Shown here piece by piece: positions 18,207 through 26,247 of a stretch of 54,367 nucleotides of DNA (the stretch's first letter is position 1; every line of letters starts with the position of its first letter). The translations under genes and the position numbers were made by a program. The stretch lies in contig CALIIC010000064.1 in assembly GCA_938020445.1 (NCBI GenBank), forward strand, positions 1-54,367, in the 5' to 3' direction. Source of the stretch: an uncultured Flavobacteriaceae bacterium. GTDB taxonomy: Bacteria > Bacteroidota > Bacteroidia > Flavobacteriales > Flavobacteriaceae. Under the pieces are notes generated by a model. It made no database searches, was not told the DNA's origin, and worked only from the letters and a program-made list of their open reading frames with translations.

Positions 18207-19040
18207 TTAATTGTTATTTTGATTCCAAACACCCTTGGCGGCAGTTTCTCTAGCAAAGCTTTCAAAATCTTTGGCTGGTCTACCTAAAACTTTGACAATA
18301 TCGTCAGAGACTTCTTGGTTATCAGGATTTCCCAGTACTTCTTGGAACAAATAATCGAATAGCCATATATAAGAATCGGGAAGTCCTGCTTTTCGCATTC
18401 CATCCTTAAATTCGTCAATGGAAATTGGCACAAACTGTATTTGTTTGTTGGTAGCTTCAGCCATCATTTCAACAACCTGCTTAAAGGTTCTTTTTTCAGG
18501 TCCGGTAATGGTAATGGTTTGTCCGTTATAAGCATCATTTACCAGTACTTTGGAAACTACATCTGCGATATCATTTACATCTACGAATGGAATTTCCGCA
18601 TCTGCCATCGGTAGCGCAACAGTACCGTTTAATACAAATTCTAAAAATGCACCTTCACTAAAATTTTGATTAAACCATGAGGCCCTAACCAGTGTATAGT
18701 TTAATCCAGAATTCGCTACAATGTCTTCGCAAGCTTCCGCTTCCGTTTCGCCTTTACCAGAGAGCAATACCACTTTTTCTAAACCAGCCTTTAACGCTTT
18801 TTTCGTGAGTGCCGTTATAGCATCTCTAGCGCCAGGTACCGCTAAATCAGGAGCATATACGATGTAGGCTCTGTCTATGTTTTTTAAAGCATCATCGTAG
18901 GTATCAGGGTTCTCCCAATCGAATACCGGATTCGTTTTTCGACCAACAACTCGTACGTTGTGTCCTAATTGTTCTAAATTTTCTGCAACTCGGCGACCTG
19001 TTTTCCCAGTTCCTCCGATAACTAAAATGTTGTTTTTCAT
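18207..19040 (-). CDS. NmrA-like NAD(P)-binding protein
   Basis: A 277-residue Rossmann-fold protein of the NmrA/atypical short-chain dehydrogenase type. The dinucleotide motif is at the N-terminus (LVIGGTGKTGRRVAENL, residues 6-22), followed by an Arg that may recognise NADP phosphate (VVGRKTN). Later text (YTLVRASWFNQNF, VALPMADAEIPFVDVNDIADVV) fits the quinone-oxidoreductase or redox-sensor branch. No obvious SDR Tyr-x-x-x-Lys is seen. It sits 11 bases after a small membrane protein gene in an operon with DUF1772 and cytochrome c genes. Confidence 0.85.
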   Translation of the reverse strand: MKNNILVIGGTGKTGRRVAENLEQLGHNVRVVGRKTNPVFDWENPDTYDDALKNIDRAYIVYAPDLAVPGARDAITALTKKALKAGLEKVVLLSGKGETEAEACEDIVANSGLNYTLVRASWFNQNFSEGAFLEFVLNGTVALPMADAEIPFVDVNDIADVVSKVLVNDAYNGQTITITGPEKRTFKQVVEMMAEATNKQIQFVPISIDEFKDGMRKAGLPDSYIWLFDYLFQEVLGNPDNQEVSDDIVKVLGRPAKDFESFARETAAKGVWNQNNN

Positions 19041-19051
19041 ACTGTTTATAT

Positions 19052-19453
19052 TTAATGTAATTTGATTTTTTTCTTACTTGAAGTTTCGATATACCAATAC
19101 AATACTGCAATACCGACAAACTCAAAGCCAATTAGCCAAAAGCCGAAATCTGTAAAAAATTGATAATGCGAGCCTCCATTCGGGATGCTAAAAAAAGGTA
19201 CTGTGATCAAAGCATCTAGGGTGGCCGACGTTAAAAAGAAGGTTTGGCCCACCCAATACCCATGTGTATTTATCCCTTCTTTGTAATATTGCTTTGCCCC
19301 ATACCAAACCAAGGGAATTACCGAAAGAAATAACAGCATGTTTGCTTGTAGCGCTGCATCTTCCAAAATGGAGATATAGGAGGAGAGCGTGTAGATACTT
19401 ACTCCAATAATCCAGATAATACTACCAATACCAATGGCTCTTATTTGTTTCAT
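19052..19453 (-). CDS. Four-helix membrane protein
   Basis: A 133-residue integral membrane protein with four hydrophobic segments (about residues 5-28, 35-52, 70-90 and 105-125) and a Lys-rich end (SSKKKIKLH). No catalytic residues or named family can be assigned. It sits between the DUF1772 gene (51 bases upstream) and the NmrA-like gene (11 bases downstream) in one orientation. A partner of a membrane redox system is possible from context only. Confidence 0.7.
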   Translation of the reverse strand: MKQIRAIGIGSIIWIIGVSIYTLSSYISILEDAALQANMLLFLSVIPLVWYGAKQYYKEGINTHGYWVGQTFFLTSATLDALITVPFFSIPNGGSHYQFFTDFGFWLIGFEFVGIAVLYWYIETSSKKKIKLH

Positions 19454-19504
19454 GATTGTTCGTTTTTTGATTTATTATTCACTTCTGCTGCCAGAAGCAT
19501 GTAC

Positions 19505-19996
19505 TTATTTTGAGTAGTGCATTCCAATGAGCAAGAGCACAAAGGCGCAAAAGGATGTTAGCGTTCGTATGGCGTGCCACCGATTCCACGGTTTTTCGAA
19601 TTTGTTACGGAGCGCTTGCAATTCGATATTTGAAAACGTTTCTAAATTCGATTTGTCCAAAAGCTCATTCAACGGAACGTTTCCTAAAATGGTCACGAAG
19701 CCAATCCCAACAAAAAAGAGGATTGCCGCTATCAGAAATAACCAAAAACTACTCGGGTTGTTCCTGAACAAATAGCTATTTAGAAAGAGTAATATGACGG
19801 GACCAAAGAACACGATCCCAAAGCCTCCGTTGATAATGACCCTGTTCATTGATTGAAAGGCCCTTAAGAAAGACATGTCATCGAGGCGGGCAATCCCAGG
19901 AACAACGGCGTTCGACCAGGTAAAACATAGGCCTGCTGTTAGACCGGTACCTACGATTCCTAGTAGTAATACGATCAGTTTAAATTTTATTTCCAT
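19505..19996 (-). CDS. DUF1772 (anthrone-oxygenase-like) membrane protein
   Basis: A 163-residue membrane protein with four helices. It matches DUF1772 in its first helix (LTAGLCFTWSNAVVPGIARLDD), in FLRAFQSMNRVIIN, and in the later NVPLNELLD plus W-x-x-W-H-x-I-R-T (KPWNRWHAIRT) segment, which is the family hallmark near the last helix. Its 5' end overlaps the cytochrome c gene by 17 bases, so translation is coupled. The family includes anthrone oxygenase-like proteins; activity here is not known. Confidence 0.82.
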   Translation of the reverse strand: MEIKFKLIVLLLGIVGTGLTAGLCFTWSNAVVPGIARLDDMSFLRAFQSMNRVIINGGFGIVFFGPVILLFLNSYLFRNNPSSFWLFLIAAILFFVGIGFVTILGNVPLNELLDKSNLETFSNIELQALRNKFEKPWNRWHAIRTLTSFCAFVLLLIGMHYSK

Positions 19997-20357
19997 TGCC
20001 GTTCGTTTTAGTGGATGTTATCCAGGTTAATAATTGTTGATACTCTTGCGGGGTGAGTTTTATTTTTTTCCCCTTGGGCATTCGCTTCTTAACAAAGACT
20101 TGCCTGTAGATATCGTTCGACCATGCATTCATATTTTCCCTTGTAAATACACGTCTTTGGTTTCGTTTGTAATGGCAAACGTTGCATTTATTTTCTAAGA
20201 TTTGAAAGGCTTTCCTATCGGTATGTTTTGAGGTATCGCCTGTACCATATAGCTTAGTTGGTTCGCTATAAACCCCAATAGATCCTGATGTATTTGTTGT
20301 ATCGGCTAGAAGCGTTGCAAAAATTACAATGAGAAGTTTTACCAATGTTACCATCAT
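19980..20357 (-). CDS. Small periplasmic cytochrome c
   Basis: A 125-residue exported protein with one heme c site, Cys58-x-x-Cys61-His62 (NKCNVCHYKR), and a plausible axial Met93 (KKRMPKGKKI). The N-terminal hydrophobic stretch (residues 2-18) is a signal peptide or anchor; two tandem ATGs are possible starts. It is first in an operon with DUF1772, a membrane protein, an NmrA-like protein and a glycine-zipper protein. Upstream is a 21-bp-period direct repeat of AraC-operator form. It likely transfers electrons for the operon's unknown reaction. Confidence 0.8.
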   Translation of the reverse strand: MMVTLVKLLIVIFATLLADTTNTSGSIGVYSEPTKLYGTGDTSKHTDRKAFQILENKCNVCHYKRNQRRVFTRENMNAWSNDIYRQVFVKKRMPKGKKIKLTPQEYQQLLTWITSTKTNGNGNKI

Positions 20358-20383
20358 TATATCGTGTTATTGATTTGATGATA

Positions 20384-20391
20384 CAAAAGTG
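20384..20391 (-). promoter_or_regulatory. Weak -7 box of the cytochrome c operon
   Basis: CACTTTTG on the minus strand differs from TAnnTTTG in one base and lacks a good -33 TTTG at normal spacing. This fits a promoter that needs an activator bound at the direct repeats just upstream. Confidence 0.4.
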
Positions 20392-20409
20392 CGAAGCGAT
20401 CAAAGAAGA

Positions 20410-20445
20410 TTTTTGACACTTAAAGACAAGCTTTTGACATTTTAA
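20410..20445 (-). promoter_or_regulatory. 21-bp-period direct repeat, probable AraC-type operator
   Basis: Two copies of a 15-base element, plus-strand TTTTTGACACTTAAA (20410-20424) and CTTTTGACATTTTAA (20431-20445), share TTTTGACA and start 21 bases apart. That is the two-turn spacing used by AraC-type activators. They lie between the AraC-type gene and the cytochrome c operon, just upstream of its weak -7 box. Confidence 0.55.
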
Positions 20446-20460
20446 GCCAAAGAAGTATTT

Positions 20461-21456
20461 TTAGGGATTCCTTTTAAATTCTGAAGGTGTTTGGTTCGTC
20501 CATTTCTTGAAAGCGCGATTAAAGGCACTTTGTTCGGAGAACCCTGTTAGGAAAGCAATTTCGCCGATACTATGCACACTATTGCGCAACATGTCTTTGG
20601 CAAGATGCTCTTGTGTTTTTCGAATCAAATCGCGATAGGTAACACCGGCTTCCGAAAGTCTTCGGGTCAGCGTTCTATTGCTCATGGCCAAGAGGTTGCT
20701 TATTTCTTGAATTCCTGGTATACCGGTAGGAAGGCCATCTTTGATTAAAGATTCTACATCTCGCACAAATTTATTGCCGGGTATTTTAATCCCTTTGGTC
20801 GTTTCATCAACTTGTTGCAACAAGTAACTATTGATACTGGCATCTGCCTTGGCAGTTCGCACATTCAAGTCAGACGTTTTATAGCTTATAGAATAGTCAG
20901 GTTGGTTAAAGTATATAGGGCATTTAAAAGCGGTATGAAAGCTGGTCAAGTCAACAGGAGGACCGTGTTTAAAACTTACTTGTGTGGGAACGATTTCTTT
21001 TTCAGACATGGCCTGCAGTACGACCACCGTAGCGGATAAACTGGCTTCGGTTGATAATTCCATGCCTCTTCTATGGGCTTTCCTATTGAGGAGTACATGG
21101 GATACACTTCCCTCTTCCTTGATCTGCCATACAAATGTGTTTGAGAGCAGTTTAAAATATCGTTCACTACGCTCAAAGATTTCTCCAACTCTTGAACAGG
21201 TGCGCCACGAAAGTCCCAAGACACCATAATCCTCAATAACCATTTGCTGACCAACGCGCACTCCGAATCCAGGACCAAGTTGTTTGTCTAGCATTTCATG
21301 CAATTCCAGAAATTCTTCGGCGGGGATGACCTGCAAATGTGCCGCCTCCTCTATCGAGGTAGACAAATCCATAAAATCATTTCGCGTCATACCTTCTGCG
21401 ATGGCACAATGTAGCAGCTTGAGATATAGATTTATAGCGAAGTATTTCATTTTCAC
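20461..21456 (-). CDS. AraC family regulator with arabinose-binding-like N-terminal domain
   Basis: A 331-residue regulator of the OruR/ArgR-like branch. The N-terminal 200 residues follow the Arabinose_bd pattern (LHEMLDKQLGPGFGVRVGQ, DYGVLGLSWRTCSRVGEIFERSERYFKLL). The C-terminus is an AraC helix-turn-helix pair (IQEISNLLAMSNRTLTRRLSEAGVTYRDLIRKTQ, IGEIAFLTGFSEQSAFNRAFKKWTNQTPSEFK). It stops 103 bases before the cytochrome c operon in the same orientation; the gap holds a direct repeat likely bound by it. It is inferred to activate that operon in response to an unknown small molecule. Confidence 0.88.
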   Translation of the reverse strand: MKMKYFAINLYLKLLHCAIAEGMTRNDFMDLSTSIEEAAHLQVIPAEEFLELHEMLDKQLGPGFGVRVGQQMVIEDYGVLGLSWRTCSRVGEIFERSERYFKLLSNTFVWQIKEEGSVSHVLLNRKAHRRGMELSTEASLSATVVVLQAMSEKEIVPTQVSFKHGPPVDLTSFHTAFKCPIYFNQPDYSISYKTSDLNVRTAKADASINSYLLQQVDETTKGIKIPGNKFVRDVESLIKDGLPTGIPGIQEISNLLAMSNRTLTRRLSEAGVTYRDLIRKTQEHLAKDMLRNSVHSIGEIAFLTGFSEQSAFNRAFKKWTNQTPSEFKRNP

Positions 21457-21656
21457 TTACTAGACTACAAGATACTCCGTTTTAGGTTATTTACAAGGAG
21501 TGCCAAGGTGTAAACGATTTAATGAATCTAGCCATGTGGCAGGTTAGGCCCAAACAGTTGGTTTGATCCGTATTCCACAAAAAGAAAAAATGAATCTTGA
21601 ATGTATTTTCGCTTGCATTCGTTGTTTGGTTTTACAGCAGGGCCTTAGCGCTTCTT

Positions 21657-22334
21657 TTAGGAGCAATAACCACCAAACCAAACATTCGGGTATCCTTTGT
21701 CGTCTAATATTTTCATATAACCGCGACTCTCCCTAATCAATTTTCGATTTTCCTCGCAATATTCAGCATCATATTCCTTAATAATCACTTCTGCCCAAAG
21801 ACCGTCGGTTGCACCTGTAGGGATAATGGTAAATTTCATGCCTTTTACAGCGGTAATTCGTTCTGCTGACGCCCTTGGTTCACTTCGCACATTCATTCCA
21901 TAGTTATTGGCAAAAAAGTGATGGCTGGGATTTGACATAAAATCAATCCATGGGATATAATAGTATACCGTTTTTCCCAGTTCAATCAAAGACAACCATG
22001 CTTGATTCGAATTACCACTTGAGAAAATTTTAATAAAACCGTTTTCTTCCTGAAATACCTTAAGCCTAAATTCGTCTAAATTGACTTGGAGTATGGCGTT
22101 GTGGTCGATGGCCAATCTTGGCCCATCTTCCCAATACGAAAGTTCACCGCGGTCATCAACACTCAGAGATCCTTTTATGGTTCCGTTGGGAGCGTCGTAT
22201 ACGTTTAAACTATGGCTTTTATAATATGCGCTCAAGGTACCGATACCCCAGCTTTCATCTTGGGAAATGGCCTTGGCTGGGAAACAAATCATACTTAATA
22301 CAATACCGATGAAAATAATTCGATTGCGTTTCAT
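21657..22334 (-). CDS. Secreted bacterial SH3-domain protein
   Basis: A 225-residue exported protein: signal peptide (MKRNRIIFIGIVLSMICFPAKAISQ), then two beta-rich repeats. The second carries the bacterial SH3 signature GMNVRSEPRASAERITAVKGMKFTII (about residues 144-170); the first (HSLNVYDAPNGTIKGSLSV) looks like a divergent copy. SH3b domains bind peptidoglycan or peptides in the periplasm. No catalytic domain is attached. It is a single gene with its own promoter box. Function unknown. Confidence 0.7.
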   Translation of the reverse strand: MKRNRIIFIGIVLSMICFPAKAISQDESWGIGTLSAYYKSHSLNVYDAPNGTIKGSLSVDDRGELSYWEDGPRLAIDHNAILQVNLDEFRLKVFQEENGFIKIFSSGNSNQAWLSLIELGKTVYYYIPWIDFMSNPSHHFFANNYGMNVRSEPRASAERITAVKGMKFTIIPTGATDGLWAEVIIKEYDAEYCEENRKLIRESRGYMKILDDKGYPNVWFGGYCS

Positions 22335-22779
22335 TCTAGAATATATTGAATTTGTAGGTTATTTCTTTCAAAAATATAACCCAGTACCGCTCTAAATATT
22401 GTTCGTTTCGAAAAAAAGTTTTTGATAACCGCCCTATCTATTGTTCTAATGAGCGTCCTGGGGACCGTGTATGTTGCAATTGCAGCATCATTTTTTTGTG
22501 TCCTTATTTCGGGGCAGGTCCTAATTACCACCAACTCGTTTATATAAATGCAACATAAAGTTGGCCTCCTCATTCATTACACCTGATTTCTCCCGTTTAA
22601 AAGGTATCACACGGCCGCCTGCTACTTCATTTTTTATAAGACTTACTTGTTAGCCTTGTCCAATCCCATAAAAAAACTGTCACCCATTTATTTTTTTAAA
22701 AAAAAGAAGCCAGATATACGAAACACCCTACAAAAGCGTTAGACCAGCATACTAACATTTTCGATTTATCAAAAAACTT
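22335..22779. other. Intergenic region between divergent genes
   Basis: 445 bases with no convincing gene. It holds the promoter box of the SH3-protein gene near 22369, an A/T-rich run near 22690-22708, and a short hydrophobic open frame (22422 to 22548 on the plus strand, TTG or internal ATG start) that I do not accept as a gene without further evidence. An 80-codon open frame on the minus strand over 22331-22573 has no domain-like features. Confidence 0.6.
22369..22376 (-). promoter_or_regulatory. -7 promoter box of the SH3-protein gene
   Basis: TATTTTTG on the minus strand, a full match to TAnnTTTG, 34 bases before the start codon. Confidence 0.5.
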
Positions 22780-23877
22780 ATGAAAAACTATGTAAAATCT
22801 ACCATGAAAACAGCTTTTGTGGCCTTATCACTAACATTGTTTATCGCCAGCTGTTCCTCAGATGATGGTAATATTTTTGAAACCCCTGATCTTCCAGACA
22901 ATGGGGGCGACGACCCTACTACGCCTGTAGTGGCAACCATCGTTTTTAACGAAGGAGATTCTTCAAGCAACATAACAACGGCCGCTTCCAGCGGGGAAGT
23001 TGGCACCACCGTTCCCGGAAGAGTCATTTTTACCTCTACCGATATTACACAGCGTAGAATGTACATCACCCAAAATATTTCCGGACAAGGTGATATGCCC
23101 TTCAATAGTTTTGACCTTACCAGCGAAGACTTAAAAAAGGCATTGAAAGCCGACGGATCGATCGACTTGGACGGTGCTACCAAAAAAGAAATCGATTTCA
23201 CATTTGAACTTCCTGTCCCGAATATAGACAATGGGTCTATCGTGTATAGTTTTTGGACCACCAGGGGAAAAGGAGATTTCAGGGATGCAAGCAAGCGACT
23301 CGCCTTAGGGGTGGGTACTATAACAGTAACCGTAGGTACGGGAACCAATCCGGCCGCAGCGGTACGGGAGTTTGCCGATGTTAAATTATTTGCACCCGAT
23401 GTAAATGGCAATACAGAGACCTTTTTCTCGCTTTTAAACGAAACGGTATACAAGATCAATGTAGGTCCTGAATTCAGAGCCTTCTGGGATTTTGGATACT
23501 ATTATGGCGCCTCGGGCGTATCGGCCGATGATGATGCTTCCTTTGCCTCCACGGCCCTGTATGACGAATCTTTTGGATTTCCAGTAGAAGGCTTAAAACC
23601 CGGAATGGATGAGGAAGATGCCGCAACAGAGACCTTGAACGAGGCATTCTTCGGTATGTCTACCATGGATGCCACCATGTTCGATGGTATTTCGCTTTCA
23701 GGAGATTTGGATAACATTAGCAGCTCAGGCGCTCAAAAAATCACAAACTTAGCGGTGGGTGATGTTGTTGAGTTCGTCGACAACTATGGAAAAAAAGGAT
23801 TGATAAAAATCACGGCCATTCAGCCTGGTTTTGGGAATGCCGATTTTATTGAATTCGATGTAAAGATTCAGCCTTAA
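22780..23877 (+). CDS. Surface-type lipoprotein of unknown family
   Basis: A 365-residue lipoprotein: a hydrophobic signal with lipobox IASC (KTAFVALSLTLFIASCSSDDG; the start may also be the internal ATG nine codons in), then a Ser-Asp-Asp-Gly export-type tag and an acidic Pro-rich linker. Two beta-sandwich-like regions follow (about residues 50-185 and 190-365) rich in Asp, Gly and Thr. SSDDG-type tags after the lipid Cys are typical of Bacteroidota lipoproteins sent to the cell surface. No enzyme motif is visible. It is a single gene with a strong terminator. Confidence 0.65.
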   Translation: MKNYVKSTMKTAFVALSLTLFIASCSSDDGNIFETPDLPDNGGDDPTTPVVATIVFNEGDSSSNITTAASSGEVGTTVPGRVIFTSTDITQRRMYITQNISGQGDMPFNSFDLTSEDLKKALKADGSIDLDGATKKEIDFTFELPVPNIDNGSIVYSFWTTRGKGDFRDASKRLALGVGTITVTVGTGTNPAAAVREFADVKLFAPDVNGNTETFFSLLNETVYKINVGPEFRAFWDFGYYYGASGVSADDDASFASTALYDESFGFPVEGLKPGMDEEDAATETLNEAFFGMSTMDATMFDGISLSGDLDNISSSGAQKITNLAVGDVVEFVDNYGKKGLIKITAIQPGFGNADFIEFDVKIQP

Positions 23878-23900
23878 GAAGCTTTATTTATAAGATTGCT

Positions 23901-23931
23901 AAAAGGGATGTTGTGAAACATCCCTTTTTTT
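23901..23931 (+). terminator. Rho-independent terminator after the lipoprotein gene
   Basis: Stem GGGATGTT (23905-23912) / AACATCCC (23917-23924), 4-nt loop, then seven T. Confidence 0.9.
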
Positions 23932-24028
23932 GTTGCCATAAAGTTTCCCGATACCCCTTTTGTAAAATCTATAAGCGTGGCTATTTTCCGAGCTGTAAAA
24001 GGATTATTTTTACCGAAATTTTATACAA

Positions 24029-24484
24029 ATGTTCAGTACCCTTCGTCCTCAAATCACGGCCATTCTCTCCCATACCGACAGATCGGTAGACGAGCGTTTA
24101 CAAGCACTTTGTGAGCTTCTTAAAAAGAATTTGGAAACTTATAATTGGGTAGGTTTTTATTTCAGAAACGGTGACAAGGAAGAATTAAAACTAGGCCCCT
24201 ATGCCGGGGCGCCGACAGATCATACCATCATCCCTTTTGGGAAAGGTATTTGCGGACAAGTAGCCGTGTCGAATGAAAATTTCGTTGTTCCCGATGTACA
24301 GGCACAAGACAACTATATCGCCTGCAGTATCAGCGTGAAATCTGAAATTGTGGTGCCCTTATTCTTGAAGGGCGAAAATATAGGGCAAATAGATATCGAC
24401 AGTGACACCCCCGATGCCTTCAATGAAGAAGACGAGCGCTTTTTAGAGTTTGTAAATAGTGAAGTGGCCAAAATAATGGCGTAA
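24029..24484 (+). CDS. GAF-domain protein, free methionine-(R)-sulfoxide reductase-like
   Basis: A 151-residue single GAF domain protein of the YebR/fRMsr type, which reduces free Met-(R)-sulfoxide. Family text is clear: NWVGFYFRNG, PFGKGICGQVA, PDVQAQDNYIACSISVKSEIVVPL, IGQIDIDSDTPDAF. Cys75 and Cys99 align with Cys94 and the catalytic Cys118 of Escherichia coli YebR (spacing 24 in both). The position of YebR Cys84, the usual resolving cysteine, is His65 here. It may use Cys75 instead, or may be a ligand-binding GAF protein. A promoter-like TATTTTTA lies at 24005-24012. msrB and msrA lie 8 kb away. Confidence 0.75.
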   Translation: MFSTLRPQITAILSHTDRSVDERLQALCELLKKNLETYNWVGFYFRNGDKEELKLGPYAGAPTDHTIIPFGKGICGQVAVSNENFVVPDVQAQDNYIACSISVKSEIVVPLFLKGENIGQIDIDSDTPDAFNEEDERFLEFVNSEVAKIMA

Positions 24485-24611
24485 GTACCTCCTAGTGAAT
24501 GAAATCAGCTTTAAGAAGGCGCGATGGAAAAGCCAGCGACCCCCTCACATGTCGTTCAAAACTTTCCTGTTTTTGTTGATAACCTCCTCTTATTTCTGCT
24601 TTTAAAAAAGG

Positions 24612-24619
24612 TATTTTTG
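24612..24619 (+). promoter_or_regulatory. -7 promoter box of purH
   Basis: TATTTTTG matches TAnnTTTG exactly. The transcript would start at about 24624-24627, downstream of the ATG at 24621, so the purH start must be the later ATG at 24654. Confidence 0.6.
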
Positions 24620-24653
24620 CGTGTCTTTTAACCCACAAACTACACGCAGTACA

Positions 24654-26183
24654 ATGAGCACAAAAAAAGCTACTTCAGCCTTAATTTCTGTTTTCCATAA
24701 AGACGGATTGGAACCAATCGTTCGAAAGTTCGACGAATTGGGCATTACCATCTACTCGACAGGGGGAACCGAAAAATTCATCAAAGACCTTGGAATTAAT
24801 GTTGTTCCTGTAGAAGAGGTCACGAGCTACCCTTCTATTTTAGGCGGAAGAGTAAAAACCTTGCACCCAAAAGTGTTCGGAGGCATCTTGAACCGGCAAG
24901 ACCATGAGGGCGATGTTGCGCAATTGGAAGAATTCGAGATTCCACAGTTGGATATTGTGATCGTAGACCTCTATCCTTTTGAAAAAACCGTGGCCAGCGG
25001 TGCTTCTGAACAAGATATCATTGAAAAGATTGATATTGGCGGCATCTCATTGATCCGTGCCGCAGCCAAAAACTATAAAGATGTGCTTTGCGTATCCTCT
25101 ATGGAGGACTATGGCGATTTCCTGAAATTAATATCTGACGGGAACGGAAGTACTACGTTGGAAGATCGCAAGCGCTATGCGGCAAAATCGTTCAATGTTT
25201 CTTCCCATTACGACACGGCTATTTTCAACTACTTCAACAAAGACGGTTCCGAAGCAGTTTTAAAAATAAGCGAGACCAATGGAAAAGTATTGCGATACGG
25301 GGAAAACCCACATCAAAAAGGCTTTTTCTTTGGAGACTTCGAAGCCATGTTTACCAAATTACACGGAAAAGAGTTATCCTACAACAATTTACTTGATGTA
25401 GATGCGGCGGTATTGTTGATGAACGAATTCAGAAAAAACGACCCTACCTTTGCCATCTTAAAACACAACAATGCCTGTGGCCTTGCCACCCGCGATACCA
25501 TTCACCAAGCCTATGTAGATGCCTTGGCAGGCGATCCCGTATCCGCTTTTGGTGGTATTTTGATCAGCAATGTTGAAATTGACCGACCGACCGCCGAAGA
25601 AATCCACAAACTGTTCTGCGAAGTCGTTATAGCACCAAGCTATTCAGAGGAAGCATTGGAAACCCTAAAAGGAAAGAAAAATAGAATCATCCTCATCCAA
25701 AATGAGGTTACACTTCCCGATACGATCGTTCGTTCTTGTTTGAACGGGGTATTGGTACAAGACAAAGATCATAAGACCGATACGGTCGCCGAGTTACAGT
25801 ATGTGACCCAAAAAGAGCCCTCCAAAGAAGAACTGGAAGATTTGATCTTTGCTTCGAAACTCTGCAAGCACACCAAATCGAACACGATCGTCTTGGCGAA
25901 AAATCGACAGTTGTGCGCAAGTGGTACAGGGCAAACATCGCGTGTAGATGCCTTAAACCAGGCAATTAACAAAGCGAAATCGTTCAATTTTGACCTTGAA
26001 GGAGCGGTGATGGCGAGCGATGCTTTTTTCCCTTTTCCAGATTGTGTAGAAATTTCGCATAAAAGCGGTATTTCATGCGTTATACAGCCGGGCGGGTCTA
26101 TAAAAGACCAATTAAGTATCGACTATTGTAATGAAAACAATGTGGCAATGGTTATGACGGGCACCCGTCATTTTAAGCATTAA
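24654..26183 (+). CDS. purH: Bifunctional AICAR transformylase/IMP cyclohydrolase PurH
   Basis: Catalyses the last two steps of purine synthesis: formylation of AICAR and ring closure to IMP. The 509-residue protein has the N-terminal cyclohydrolase (MGS-like) domain (SALISVFHKDGLE, YSTGGTEKFI, GGRVKTLHPKVFGGIL) and the C-terminal transformylase domain (LRYGENPHQKG, KHNNACGLA with the catalytic Lys-His, DPVSAFGGI, ASDAFFPFPDCVE, CVIQPGGSIKD). The upstream ATG at 24621 is rejected because the promoter box lies directly before it. It is followed after 64 bases by mreB, which has its own promoter box. Confidence 0.96.
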   Translation: MSTKKATSALISVFHKDGLEPIVRKFDELGITIYSTGGTEKFIKDLGINVVPVEEVTSYPSILGGRVKTLHPKVFGGILNRQDHEGDVAQLEEFEIPQLDIVIVDLYPFEKTVASGASEQDIIEKIDIGGISLIRAAAKNYKDVLCVSSMEDYGDFLKLISDGNGSTTLEDRKRYAAKSFNVSSHYDTAIFNYFNKDGSEAVLKISETNGKVLRYGENPHQKGFFFGDFEAMFTKLHGKELSYNNLLDVDAAVLLMNEFRKNDPTFAILKHNNACGLATRDTIHQAYVDALAGDPVSAFGGILISNVEIDRPTAEEIHKLFCEVVIAPSYSEEALETLKGKKNRIILIQNEVTLPDTIVRSCLNGVLVQDKDHKTDTVAELQYVTQKEPSKEELEDLIFASKLCKHTKSNTIVLAKNRQLCASGTGQTSRVDALNQAINKAKSFNFDLEGAVMASDAFFPFPDCVEISHKSGISCVIQPGGSIKDQLSIDYCNENNVAMVMTGTRHFKH

Positions 26184-26189
26184 TTTTAG

Positions 26190-26197
26190 TACTTTTG
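26190..26197 (+). promoter_or_regulatory. -7 promoter box of the mreB operon
   Basis: TACTTTTG matches TAnnTTTG, seven bases after the purH stop and 50 bases before mreB. No good -33 element is seen, so some transcription may also come from purH. Confidence 0.45.
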
Positions 26198-26247
26198 CGA
26201 TACGTTACACCCCACTCTAACTTGTAACATAACCAAACGAATTAAAA

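Noticed and set aside
22422..22548. Short hydrophobic plus-strand frame in the 445-base gap
   Set aside because: It looks like a membrane peptide but has only a TTG or late ATG start and no operon context; conservation data would be needed.
22331..22573. 80-codon minus-strand frame before the SH3-protein gene
   Set aside because: It overlaps the start and the promoter box of the SH3-protein gene and shows no domain or signal features.
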